Source: an uncultured Shewanella sp.
GTDB taxonomy: Bacteria; Pseudomonadota; Gammaproteobacteria; Enterobacterales; Shewanellaceae
Direction of reading: 5' to 3'
DNA length: 49,395 nucleotides
Assembly: GCF_947501665.1 (NCBI RefSeq)
Contig: NZ_CANMWS010000035.1
Coordinates: 1-49,395 of the forward strand
The notes under the pieces are model-generated. The model was not told the origin of the DNA and searched no databases. It worked only from the letters and a program-made list of their open reading frames with translations. The position numbers and the translations under genes are program-made. This document shows, piece after piece, positions 24,721 to 33,158 of the stretch. How positions within the stretch are numbered: position 1 is the stretch's first letter; every line of letters starts with the position of its first letter.

Positions 24721-25836
24721 CTAATTAATTTTTGCCACTGGATACATCACATAATCGCGATACCCAGTTATCACTTTATAATATCCAGCAAGGGATAGGT
24801 CTAATTCAGGATCGCCAGAATCCACAATCAACGGACGTCCATTTAATGCCTTTAGCTTAGTTTTAGTCGCTAAAATAATAATATTATCTTGACCGATTTG
24901 ACGAAGTAACGCGGGTGTCAGCTGTTGATTACCTCGCCCCAAAATATGACCTTGCCCACCAATAAGCGTGATAAACAATTTAGTCTTCTGATTTTGAGTT
25001 TGTTCAAGTAATTGTGCCGCCGTTAAATCAGACTGAATAAGAACTTGATCTTGAATTAAATCCACACCTAATAAGGTATTGATAAGTCCCATTTCGGCCA
25101 TCACAAACGCCAAAGTACTACCAGACCCCATGATGCATAACGCATCATCCATGAGTTCAATAGCCTCTGCGGCGATGTCAGCAAGGACTAGAGTCTCACA
25201 TTCAACCCCTCCTTGCTTGACGGCTTGCACATAACGAGGCTCGGCAGGCACAAGCATGTCACCAAAGCGCTTCGCTTGAACCCGGCCTTGCCTAAATTGC
25301 ACCTCATCAATATCCATCACATCAGCGCTCATTAGGCTGACTAACTCACCATCAATTAATTGCTTAACAACCAAACCGGCAGCAGTCGGTGTGACGCCAT
25401 ATACGCCTGAGTGGATTTTCACACCAGCAGGCACACCTAATACGGGAATACTATCACCAACACTGGCATAAATATCCCTAGCGGTGCCATCCCCGCCAGC
25501 AAAAAGAATTAAATCCACATCATATTCAAGCAACTTTTCCGCTGCAGCCGACGTATCGGCTGCCTGAGTGATATGCGGTGATTGATAAACCGCTTGAGTG
25601 TTAAACCCAAGCGATTGAGCAACAATCTCCCCCATGTCGCCGGATGCGGTTATCACCTCAACTCGTGCTTTATCGGGTTCAATTTGAGTTAAAGCTTGTT
25701 TCATGCGGTTCATGGCTTGAGGTGAGGCCCCTTTTGCTAACGCTTGTTGAGCAATGCCATCACTGCCCTTTAACGCAACGCTTCCTCCTAATCCAGCCAG
25801 TGGATTAATCAACAGGCCTAATCGAAACGATGCCAT
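24721..25836 (-). CDS. ATP-NAD kinase-like protein
   Basis: A 371-residue protein of the NAD-kinase/diacylglycerol-kinase fold. It shows LLINPLAGLGG at the N-terminus, the nucleotide-binding FAGGDGTARDIY (the GGDGT motif), and VPAGVKIHSGVYGVTP, followed by a longer C-terminal region with IMGSGSTLAFVM and TLIGGQGHILGRGNQQL. It is longer than classical NadK (about 290) and belongs to the separate ATP-NAD kinase-like family found next to aroC and yfcL; the true substrate is not established. The ATG at 25836 has a GGGGTGAT site and starts 31 nt after the aroC stop; the 23 upstream codons of open frame overlap aroC and are unlikely to be used. Confidence 0.87.
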   Translation of the reverse strand: MASFRLGLLINPLAGLGGSVALKGSDGIAQQALAKGASPQAMNRMKQALTQIEPDKARVEVITASGDMGEIVAQSLGFNTQAVYQSPHITQAADTSAAAEKLLEYDVDLILFAGGDGTARDIYASVGDSIPVLGVPAGVKIHSGVYGVTPTAAGLVVKQLIDGELVSLMSADVMDIDEVQFRQGRVQAKRFGDMLVPAEPRYVQAVKQGGVECETLVLADIAAEAIELMDDALCIMGSGSTLAFVMAEMGLINTLLGVDLIQDQVLIQSDLTAAQLLEQTQNQKTKLFITLIGGQGHILGRGNQQLTPALLRQIGQDNIIILATKTKLKALNGRPLIVDSGDPELDLSLAGYYKVITGYRDYVMYPVAKIN

Positions 25837-25867
25837 TATTCCATCACCCCTAAAGCCACTGAACTCA

Positions 25868-26962
25868 CTATCGCATTCCAATAACGGGTGTTTGACTCTG
25901 TACATCCATATTTTGTCCGCGATGTCTTAATAAATGATCCATCAATACAATCGCTAACATGGCTTCAGCAATAGGCACTGCACGAATACCGACACAAGGA
26001 TCATGGCGACCTTTTGTCACCACTTCAGCAACGTCACCAGAAGCGGTCATGCTTTGTCCTGGCACACTAATACTTGAAGTGGGTTTTAATGCTAAATGAG
26101 CAACAATCGGTTGACCCGATGAAATGCCACCTAAAATACCACCCGCATGATTAGACTCAAAACCTTGAGGCGACATTAAGTCTCGGTGCTCAGAGCCCTT
26201 TTGCTCGACAACAGCAAAACCATCACCAATTTCAACCCCTTTTACCGCATTAATGCCCATCAATGCATGAGCAATTTCCGCATCCAGTCGATCGAACACT
26301 GGCTCTCCGAGCCCCACTGGTACGCCCGATGCGACAACAGTGAGCTTAGCCCCAATAGAATCACCACTTTTTTTCAAATCACGCATATACTCATCCAGCG
26401 CTTCCAGTTTGCTGGCATCAGGGAAAAAGAATGGATTTTGCTCTATTTGCTCCACATCCATATGCTCAGCTTTTATTGGGCCAAGTTGCGACATAAAGCC
26501 ATGAATATCAATCCCGTGCATATGCTTTAAATACTTTTTAGCAACAGCCCCAGCAGCAACTCGCATTGCTGTTTCACGAGCAGAAGCACGTCCTCCGCCT
26601 CTATAATCTCTTAAACCATATTTTTGCTGGTAAGTATAATCAGCATGACCAGGACGAAAAGTATCTTTAATATTGGAATAATCTTTACTACGCTGATCGG
26701 TATTTTCAATCAACAGGCCAATGGAGGTACCTGTTGTTTTACCTTCAAAGACACCCGATAAGATCCGGACGGCATCGGGTTCACGCCTTGCTGTTGTATA
26801 ACGAGACGTGCCTGGACGGCGCCTATCAAGATCATGCTGTAAATCAGCTTCACATAATGCCAAGCCAGGTGGGCAACCATCAATAATACACCCTAAAGCG
26901 GTACCATGACTTTCACCAAAAGTCGTTACGACAAAATTTTGACCTATACTGTTTCCCGACAT
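25868..26962 (-). CDS. aroC: chorismate synthase
   Basis: It catalyses the last shikimate-pathway step, 5-enolpyruvylshikimate 3-phosphate to chorismate, using reduced FMN; cytosolic and tetrameric. The 364 residues cover the full family length. Signature regions are the N-terminal FGESHGTALGCIIDGCPPG, the basic RRRPGTSRYTTARREPD segment, DYRGGGRASARETAMRVAAGA, and the C-terminal GRHDPCVGIRAVPIAEAMLA. It starts after a 112-nt gap from prmB and is followed by the ATP-NAD-kinase-like gene at 31 nt. This gene order is conserved in gammaproteobacteria. Confidence 0.98.
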   Translation of the reverse strand: MSGNSIGQNFVVTTFGESHGTALGCIIDGCPPGLALCEADLQHDLDRRRPGTSRYTTARREPDAVRILSGVFEGKTTGTSIGLLIENTDQRSKDYSNIKDTFRPGHADYTYQQKYGLRDYRGGGRASARETAMRVAAGAVAKKYLKHMHGIDIHGFMSQLGPIKAEHMDVEQIEQNPFFFPDASKLEALDEYMRDLKKSGDSIGAKLTVVASGVPVGLGEPVFDRLDAEIAHALMGINAVKGVEIGDGFAVVEQKGSEHRDLMSPQGFESNHAGGILGGISSGQPIVAHLALKPTSSISVPGQSMTASGDVAEVVTKGRHDPCVGIRAVPIAEAMLAIVLMDHLLRHRGQNMDVQSQTPVIGMR

Positions 26963-27074
26963 CTGCTTTACACCTCAGACAATTAACTATTTGTAATACT
27001 TACTGGTAAGGCGCTACCATGTAAGTATTAAACTAAAACACCATTATATAAAAAATGACCTTATAACTGCTAAA

Positions 27075-28019
27075 CTATTCGCTATCTTGGTACTCACTAA
27101 AATACTCTCGATGTGCTTGCAATTGATCATAGGTCAAGACAAACACCCCGTCTCCTCCATGTTCAAATTCGGCCCAGCTAAAAGGCACTTGAGGAAATTG
27201 CTCAGCTAAATGCACCATGGAATTGCCCACTTCAACCACTAAGATCCCCGTTGGCGTTAAATAATCTGCAGCATTCGCTAAAATACGCTTGGTCAAATCT
27301 AAACCATCATGTCCAGACGCTAAACCTAATTCAGGCTCATGATGATACTCTTGAGGCATATCATCAATATCTTCTGCATCCACATATGGCGGATTCGACA
27401 CAATCAAATCATATTGCGGACCTTTAGGAAGCGCTGAAAATAAATCAGACTCCATAGCAAAAACGCGGTCCATCACGCCTAAAGATTCGATATTAATTTG
27501 TGCGACATCAAGGGCATCTGGACTGATATCCAATGCATCTATTTCAGCGTCATCGAATTCATAAGCACAAGCAATGGCAATACAAGCACTTCCAGTACAT
27601 AAATCTAAAACACGACCAACCGATTTATTATATAGCCAAGGACTAAAGCGCTCTGCAATCATTTCAGCTATCGGTGAGCGAGGCACTAATACTCTCTCAT
27701 CAACATAAAATGATAACCCCGCAAACCTTGCATGATTCGTTAAATACGGTACCGGTAATCGTTCTTGAACGCGACGAATGATCAATTCGACAATTTTATG
27801 CTTTTCACTGCTGGTTAAGTTACTATGAATAACCTGTTGACCTATCTCTTCAGGCAAATGCAATGCATGAAAAACCAAGGCTATGGCTTCATCCCACGCA
27901 TTATCCGTCCCATGACCATAATAAATATGTGCATCATTAAAACGGCTCACGGCCCAACGCAGCATATCGCCAACAGTACGTAATTCAGCGACAGCTTCAT
28001 CAACAAAAATCTTATCCAA
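27075..28019 (-). CDS. prmB: ribosomal protein L3 glutamine N5-methyltransferase
   Basis: It methylates a glutamine of ribosomal protein L3 with SAM. The 314-residue product has the N-terminal helical domain (FVDEAVAELRTVGDMLRWAVSRFNDAHIYYGHGTDNAWDEA), a Rossmann methyltransferase core (RVLDLCTGSACIAIA), and the Gln-binding NPPY motif (VSNPPYVDAEDI). The ATG at 28034 is in frame, but GGAG lies 6 nt before the TTG at 28019. Starting there gives MDKIFVDEAV, matching the Escherichia coli N-terminus, so I choose the TTG. It is first in the aroC block and divergent from smrB. Confidence 0.95.
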   Translation of the reverse strand: MDKIFVDEAVAELRTVGDMLRWAVSRFNDAHIYYGHGTDNAWDEAIALVFHALHLPEEIGQQVIHSNLTSSEKHKIVELIIRRVQERLPVPYLTNHARFAGLSFYVDERVLVPRSPIAEMIAERFSPWLYNKSVGRVLDLCTGSACIAIACAYEFDDAEIDALDISPDALDVAQINIESLGVMDRVFAMESDLFSALPKGPQYDLIVSNPPYVDAEDIDDMPQEYHHEPELGLASGHDGLDLTKRILANAADYLTPTGILVVEVGNSMVHLAEQFPQVPFSWAEFEHGGDGVFVLTYDQLQAHREYFSEYQDSE

Positions 28020-28098
28020 AATAGACTCCAACATTATAATTGGTCTTCATTGTAACTGAAGTCTATTCATATGGCATCGAATTCAATAAAATACCCCT

Positions 28099-28623
28099 AT
28101 GAATAAAAAATATGATGATGATGGTCAGGCTCTGTTTTCCACGCTAATTCAAGGTATTAAACCCTTAAAACAGGATAAGCGTCATTTCACCGCCTCGCCC
28201 AAAAATAAAGCCAAATTGGTGCAAGCAGAACAAAAGTTGCATGCGGACAGCTATTTTTCTGATACATACCAACCTCTAATGCCCTCTGAAGGTCCAATGC
28301 GATGGGTAAGGGATGATGTCGACAGCTTTGAATTAAAGCGGTTACGTCGAGGAGATTACAGCCCAGATCTACTACTGGATCTCCATGGATTAAGACAATC
28401 CGAAGCCAAACTTGAGCTCGTTGCACTCATTCAAGCAGCAATCAAACAGCACAGTCCTTGTTGCAGTGTCATGCATGGTCACGGCAGTGGAATATTGAAA
28501 CAGCAGTTACCTTTATGGCTCGCACAACACCCTCAAGTTAAAGCTTTTCATCAAGCGCCCAAAGAATGGGGGGGAACCGCAGCATTACTCGTATTACTCG
28601 ATATAGAAGAGGCTTATTTTTAA
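28099..28623 (+). CDS. smrB: SmrB-type Smr-domain endonuclease (ribosome collision rescue)
   Basis: In Escherichia coli SmrB cleaves mRNA at collided ribosomes, which feeds tmRNA rescue. The 174-residue product has a basic N-terminal tail that contacts the ribosome in the known protein, and a C-terminal Smr domain with D94-LHG97 (LLDLHGLRQSEA), H126-GHG (VMHGHGSG) and the final WGGTAALLVLLD. Length and position divergent to prmB match Escherichia coli (183 residues). The ribosome site is weak. Confidence 0.93.
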   Translation: MNKKYDDDGQALFSTLIQGIKPLKQDKRHFTASPKNKAKLVQAEQKLHADSYFSDTYQPLMPSEGPMRWVRDDVDSFELKRLRRGDYSPDLLLDLHGLRQSEAKLELVALIQAAIKQHSPCCSVMHGHGSGILKQQLPLWLAQHPQVKAFHQAPKEWGGTAALLVLLDIEEAYF

Positions 28624-28639
28624 TCCTCATTGTAATCTA

Positions 28640-28675
28640 AGAGCACGATTGGAAGTGGGCTTTCAATCGTGCTCT
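28640..28675 (+). terminator. long hairpin after smrB
   Basis: A perfect 12-bp stem, extended by about four weaker pairs, with a very short loop (TGGG), 17 nt past the smrB stop. It is followed by GAGTGTTT, so it may act as a terminator or as a transcript-end stabiliser. Confidence 0.5.
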
Positions 28676-28779
28676 GAGTGTTTAAGGCACTCTATAGATG
28701 ATTAAACCTTTTGTGAGTATTTTTGCAGCATTTTATCGTTTATTTGCCCAGTACAAAGTTTGTACGGTGTTGTTATTCT

Positions 28780-28874
28780 CGGCTTGGGTTCCAGACGTCG
28801 CCCTACCTCCTCCATCCATGGAGTCGTCGGCTTGAGTTCCAGACATCCTCTATCTCCCACATTCATAGAGTCAT
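28780..28874. repeat. two imperfect tandem repeats of about 48 bp
   Basis: Both units begin CGGCTTG(G/A)GTTCCAGAC and end CAT(G/A)GAGTC. They differ at about a dozen positions and by one base in length (48 and 47 bp). They are richer in G and C than the surroundings and not coding. The first unit also has a short hairpin around TCCATCCATGGA. Confidence 0.6.
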
Positions 28875-29086
28875 ACATCAATAAACGATAATGCCATAAA
28901 AAGAACCCACAAAGCTGTCTTCATTCTCTATTGTAAGCAACATTCGACTAAACGTGCTTTATGCTTTGTTAAACACTTCTCTGTTTAAAGAAAGGAGCCT
29001 AAGATGACTCAGGCAACCCCTCTTTCTACCACCTCAACACATTTATGAGAGGCATCATTCAATCACTAAAATGTAATCAGAAAGGC

Positions 29087-29566
29087 TTAACAGGCCCTAG
29101 AACAGGAATAAGGCGATTCTTGCCAGATGAGAGATTGATGATTGTTATTTTTTTCAATTAACGTAATACCCGAAGTTGAAAATAAAGGGGGTTCAACATC
29201 CGGTAAAAATGCATTCACTAAGTATCCCAGCAAAGGCATATGAGCAATCACTAAGACCTTTTTAGCCTGATAGAATTCAACATAAGCTAATATGACATCC
29301 ATTGTATCACTGGCATGATTTAACGGTGTTAGCTCTTCTAATACATGCCATTGTGTAGGTTCCATAAAATGCTGACTCACTTCTTGCCATGTTTGCTGAG
29401 CACGAACATAAGGACTGACCAACACTAAATCAAAATGTTGTACAGAAGTCGCTAACCATTGACTCATCATTACAGTTTGAAAGCGGCCCGCATCAGTTAA
29501 TGTTCTCTCTTGATCAGAGTTAGCCTGATGGTTAGCCTCACCATGTCGCATTAAATATAATTGCAT
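29087..29566 (-). CDS. sixA: phosphohistidine phosphatase SixA
   Basis: It removes phosphate from phosphohistidine. Escherichia coli SixA acts on histidine phosphotransfer domains such as ArcB and on the nitrogen phosphotransferase system. The 159 residues match SixA length. The catalytic R7-H8-G9-E10 is in LMRHGEANH, and the second conserved His is in VLVIAHMPLLG. The core VSPYVRAQQTWQ holds a conserved Arg. It is a single gene on the minus strand between the repeat region and the M16 peptidase. Confidence 0.93.
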   Translation of the reverse strand: MQLYLMRHGEANHQANSDQERTLTDAGRFQTVMMSQWLATSVQHFDLVLVSPYVRAQQTWQEVSQHFMEPTQWHVLEELTPLNHASDTMDVILAYVEFYQAKKVLVIAHMPLLGYLVNAFLPDVEPPLFSTSGITLIEKNNNHQSLIWQESPYSCSRAC

Positions 29567-30035
29567 ACTGCTGTGCAGATCCCGTTTTACATAGTTATAG
29601 GGTTATGCTCTGGGCATGAAAAACTAACATACCTCATGTGTCCACATTCACCCACTGAAAATAGCGCTTGGTATCATTCTATATGAAAAAATTAACTTAA
29701 TCCCACTGTTTTTGTTAATAAAACAGCAGAAAGTAACAACATAAACCAACAAGACAACACAATCATTCAACAACATGAAAAAGAAATAGGCATTGAAAAA
29801 GCCTAGTAACATAGACAGCAAGCTGAATTTAAACAAGAACACATAAATATCACCCTCTAATTTCACACTCTATTTCTGGTTAATCCAAGAGAAGATTTAT
29901 GGCCTCTTAATATTGCATCACAATACCATAAGTGTTTAACTTATCGTATTTAATGACTTTTATTATTGATAATTTGGTGATCACTCATATTCAATAGCCT
30001 GTGAGCCAGTCTGTAAGCCAAAGTGGAGAATAATT
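29567..30035. other. 469-nt AT-rich divergent region
   Basis: It lies between divergent sixA and the M16 peptidase gene and should contain both promoters. A hydrophobic open frame on the minus strand (29648-29866) has no convincing support. No repeat or operator identified. Confidence 0.4.
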
Positions 30036-32834
30036 TTGCCAGAGCCTTTAACGGAAACCATAATAAAAAGCCCTAATGATCATCGACAATATCAATATCT
30101 GACATTGAACAATGGGCTTTCCGTTTTATTAGTTGAAGATAATAAAAGCAAAATTGCAGCAGCCTCAATGGCCGTCAACGTTGGTCATTTCGATGATCCT
30201 GACACCCGTCCTGGTATGGCTCACTTTCTAGAGCATATGTTATTTCTTGGCACACAAAAATACCCACAATCTGGTGAATATCATCAGTTCATTAATCAAC
30301 ACAGTGGCAGTAGTAATGCTTGGACTGGAACAGAACAAACCAACTTTTTTTATGATATACATATCGATGCTTATGAAGACTCTCTTGACAGGTTTAGCCA
30401 GTTTTTCATCCATCCTTTGTTTAATCAAGAATGGATAGATAAAGAAAGACACGCCATTGAATCTGAGTTCAGTTTAAAGTTAAAAGATGATGTGCGCCGA
30501 ATTTATCAAGTCCACAAGGAAACCGTCAACCGCAGCCACCCATTTTCTAAATTCTCCGTTGGTAACCTTGAAACACTTGCAGGGGATCCTGCAATATTAC
30601 AAGCAGAATTAGTCGCATTCTATCAACAACATTATAGTGCTAATTTAATGACACTATGCTTAGTTGCCCCTCTGACTATTGATACACTCACGACTTTTGC
30701 TAAAAAATATTTTAATGATATCCCTAACCATCAACTCTCAAAACAATACCCTAATACGCCTCTTTATCACCCATCAAATCTCAGCCAGCAAATTAATATC
30801 AAACCGTTAAAACAACAAAGAAGGCTCGGTATATGCTTTAGTTTACCCGCAATCGACTCACTTTATCACTTTAAGCCTCTCACTTTTATTAGCCACCTAC
30901 TTGGCTTTGAAGGTAAAGGCAGTTTATTGTCATATTTAAAGTCTGAAGGGTTAGCAACAAGCTTATCAGCTGGAGGCGGCGCACATGGCTACAATTACAA
31001 AGATTATAATATTGGCATTCAGCTGACTGAAAAAGGGTTTCAGCAACTCGATGATATTATTACTGCCTGCTTTGAATATATTACATTAATCAAACGCCAT
31101 GGATTAGAACACTGGCGTTATCAAGAAAGAGCACAATTACTAACACAAGCCTTTAAATATCAAGAGCCTAGCAAACCATTAGATCTTGCCAGTCATTTAA
31201 GCATTAATATGCATCATTATCCTGTCAAAGATATTATTTTTGGTGACTATCGAATGGATAAACTTGCGCTGAATAACACTCGAGAATTACTGGATCTCAT
31301 GTGCCCTTCAAACATCAGATTACAAGTCATAGCACAAGATGTCGATACTAATACTCAAGCAAAATGGTATCACTCACCATACCAAATAATACCCATTTCA
31401 GCTAAACGACTTGCGAAATGGCATCATGTTAAAACACGAAAAGCCTTATCGCTTCCAGCGCCAAACCCGTTTATAACCCCTGATAATGGTCCTAGAGCCC
31501 AAAAAAGCCATACACATATTCCTGTTATCGTCTCACAGGGGGAAGGCTACCGGATCTGGCATAAAAAGGATGATGAGTTCAATGTCCCTAAAGGTCATCT
31601 CTATTTATCTTTAGATTCAGCTCATGCCTCAGCCAGTCCTCGCCATGCAGCCTTAACACGACTGTACGTAGAAATGTTATTGGATTTTTTAACAGAATAT
31701 ACCTATCCGGCAGAAGTGGCCGGTTTAAGTTATAATATTTATCCCCACCAAGGTGGAATAACGCTACATTTAACAGGCTTTACTGGTAAACAAGAAACGT
31801 TACTCGCACTTATCATTAATAAAGCAAGAGAACGTAATTTTACCTCAGCTAGATTTGACATCATTAAACAACAAATATTAAGAAACTGGCGCAACCATAG
31901 CCAATCTAAACCCATTTCTCAACTCTTTACCAGCTTAACGGTGACATTACAAAAACGCAGTTTTGAGCCCGCTCGAATGGCTGAATTTCTCGAGGAGATT
32001 ACGTTAAACGATCTGCATGAACATGTGAGATTATTTTATGAAAAAGTGCATCTTGAAGGACTTGTTTATGGGGATTGGCTGATCAGTGAAGTCTACTCAC
32101 TGACAAAACGTCTCAATCATATTTTATCTTTGGTATCCTCACCAAGCGATAGCAGCGCTCGAGAAATTATCGATTTAAGTCATCAAAAAACTTTAATGAG
32201 AGAGCGCCTTACACTTCATCAAGACAGCAGTATTATTGTCTATTACCAATCATCAGTAACCAACATTAATACCATGGGTATTTTCAGTTTACTGAACCAC
32301 ACTATGTCTTCTTCATTTTTCCATGAATTGCGCACTCAACGTCAATTGGGCTATATGTTAGGCACAGGATATTTACCACTCAATCGCTACCCTGGTATGA
32401 TTTTTTATATTCAATCTCCTAGTCGAAGCCCATTACAATTACTTGAAGCTATCGATCAGTTCATCGCCGACTTTACTTATGCCATTATGCAAATTACACA
32501 AAAAGACTGGGAAAAAACGAAGCAAGGACTCATCAAACAACTGCTTGAACAAGATACAAATCTAAAAAGCCGTAGCCAACGCTACTGGGCCAGTATTGCT
32601 AATCAAGACTACCTTTTTAATCAAAGAGAAAAAGTTGCCAATTTTATTGCTGACGTCTCTCGTGCTGAACTCATTCGATTTATAATGACTAAAATGCGGA
32701 CCCAGTATGCTGATAGGCTGGTTCTTTTCAACACAGGTCAGAAACATCAAGACTTACCACCATTAAAAACAGATAATATGATAGAAGACTTACGCATATT
32801 CAAACAAAATACCCATACACTTAGTCGTGATTAA
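30036..32834 (+). CDS. M16 family zinc metallopeptidase (insulinase/pitrilysin type)
   Basis: A 932-residue single-chain clamshell protease. The inverted zinc motif H63-FLE66-H67 is in MAHFLEHMLFLGT, with the third ligand expected in ERHAIESEF further on. The TGTEQTNFFYDI segment also fits insulinase/pitrilysin proteins. Four M16 repeats are expected. No signal peptide is visible, unlike Escherichia coli pitrilysin, so the protein is probably cytosolic. The start is a TTG with GGAG 7 nt upstream. A likely role is degradation of small peptides. A terminator-like hairpin follows at 32859. Confidence 0.93.
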   Translation: MPEPLTETIIKSPNDHRQYQYLTLNNGLSVLLVEDNKSKIAAASMAVNVGHFDDPDTRPGMAHFLEHMLFLGTQKYPQSGEYHQFINQHSGSSNAWTGTEQTNFFYDIHIDAYEDSLDRFSQFFIHPLFNQEWIDKERHAIESEFSLKLKDDVRRIYQVHKETVNRSHPFSKFSVGNLETLAGDPAILQAELVAFYQQHYSANLMTLCLVAPLTIDTLTTFAKKYFNDIPNHQLSKQYPNTPLYHPSNLSQQINIKPLKQQRRLGICFSLPAIDSLYHFKPLTFISHLLGFEGKGSLLSYLKSEGLATSLSAGGGAHGYNYKDYNIGIQLTEKGFQQLDDIITACFEYITLIKRHGLEHWRYQERAQLLTQAFKYQEPSKPLDLASHLSINMHHYPVKDIIFGDYRMDKLALNNTRELLDLMCPSNIRLQVIAQDVDTNTQAKWYHSPYQIIPISAKRLAKWHHVKTRKALSLPAPNPFITPDNGPRAQKSHTHIPVIVSQGEGYRIWHKKDDEFNVPKGHLYLSLDSAHASASPRHAALTRLYVEMLLDFLTEYTYPAEVAGLSYNIYPHQGGITLHLTGFTGKQETLLALIINKARERNFTSARFDIIKQQILRNWRNHSQSKPISQLFTSLTVTLQKRSFEPARMAEFLEEITLNDLHEHVRLFYEKVHLEGLVYGDWLISEVYSLTKRLNHILSLVSSPSDSSAREIIDLSHQKTLMRERLTLHQDSSIIVYYQSSVTNINTMGIFSLLNHTMSSSFFHELRTQRQLGYMLGTGYLPLNRYPGMIFYIQSPSRSPLQLLEAIDQFIADFTYAIMQITQKDWEKTKQGLIKQLLEQDTNLKSRSQRYWASIANQDYLFNQREKVANFIADVSRAELIRFIMTKMRTQYADRLVLFNTGQKHQDLPPLKTDNMIEDLRIFKQNTHTLSRD

Positions 32835-33158
32835 AACTGCCCTAGTGCACTAAATTTTAAGCAAGACTTTGCTTTTTTAAGCCTGTGTGCATACAACACA
32901 CAACAAAAGATATATATCTTGGAAAGTTAATAGTATGCAGTTTAAAACACTAGCCAAAACCGATATTCCCACTAAAACACAGTAGTTATCTCTAAATATA
33001 ACATATTGATTTATAAAAATATCCAGTAAATATCGTTCTGACCTCTAATAAAATTTCAATATTTTTGACAAGCTCATCACTTTCTGGAAAAGTTAAACTA
33101 ACCCGATGTTACTTTTATTATTATTGTTGCATTCTTCCAAATAGATAACTGTCGTACT
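32835..33158. other. 324-nt intergenic region
   Basis: It holds the terminator-like hairpin at 32859-32878 and then an AT-rich stretch likely to carry the promoter of the large sensor gene. No gene seen. Confidence 0.4.
32859..32878 (+). terminator. weak Rho-independent terminator of the M16 peptidase gene
   Basis: AAGCAA and TTGCTT pair with a 4-nt loop, followed by four T, 24 nt after the stop. The stem is short. Confidence 0.5.

Larger units (their letters stand above)
28624..29086. other. 463-nt region with strong hairpin, palindrome and tandem repeat
   Basis: It contains a 12-bp perfect hairpin at 28640-28675 (AGAGCACGATTG / CAATCGTGCTCT) just after the smrB stop, without a T run. A perfect 15-nt palindrome, GTACAAAGTTTGTAC, lies at 28751-28765. 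Two imperfect direct repeats of about 48 bp lie at 28780-28874. No gene seen. The part near 29086 follows the sixA stop. Confidence 0.5.

Noticed and set aside
29648..29866. 72-residue hydrophobic open frame on the minus strand
   Set aside because: The composition follows from AT-rich DNA. It has a GTG start, lies in the sixA/M16 promoter gap, and shows no homology pattern.
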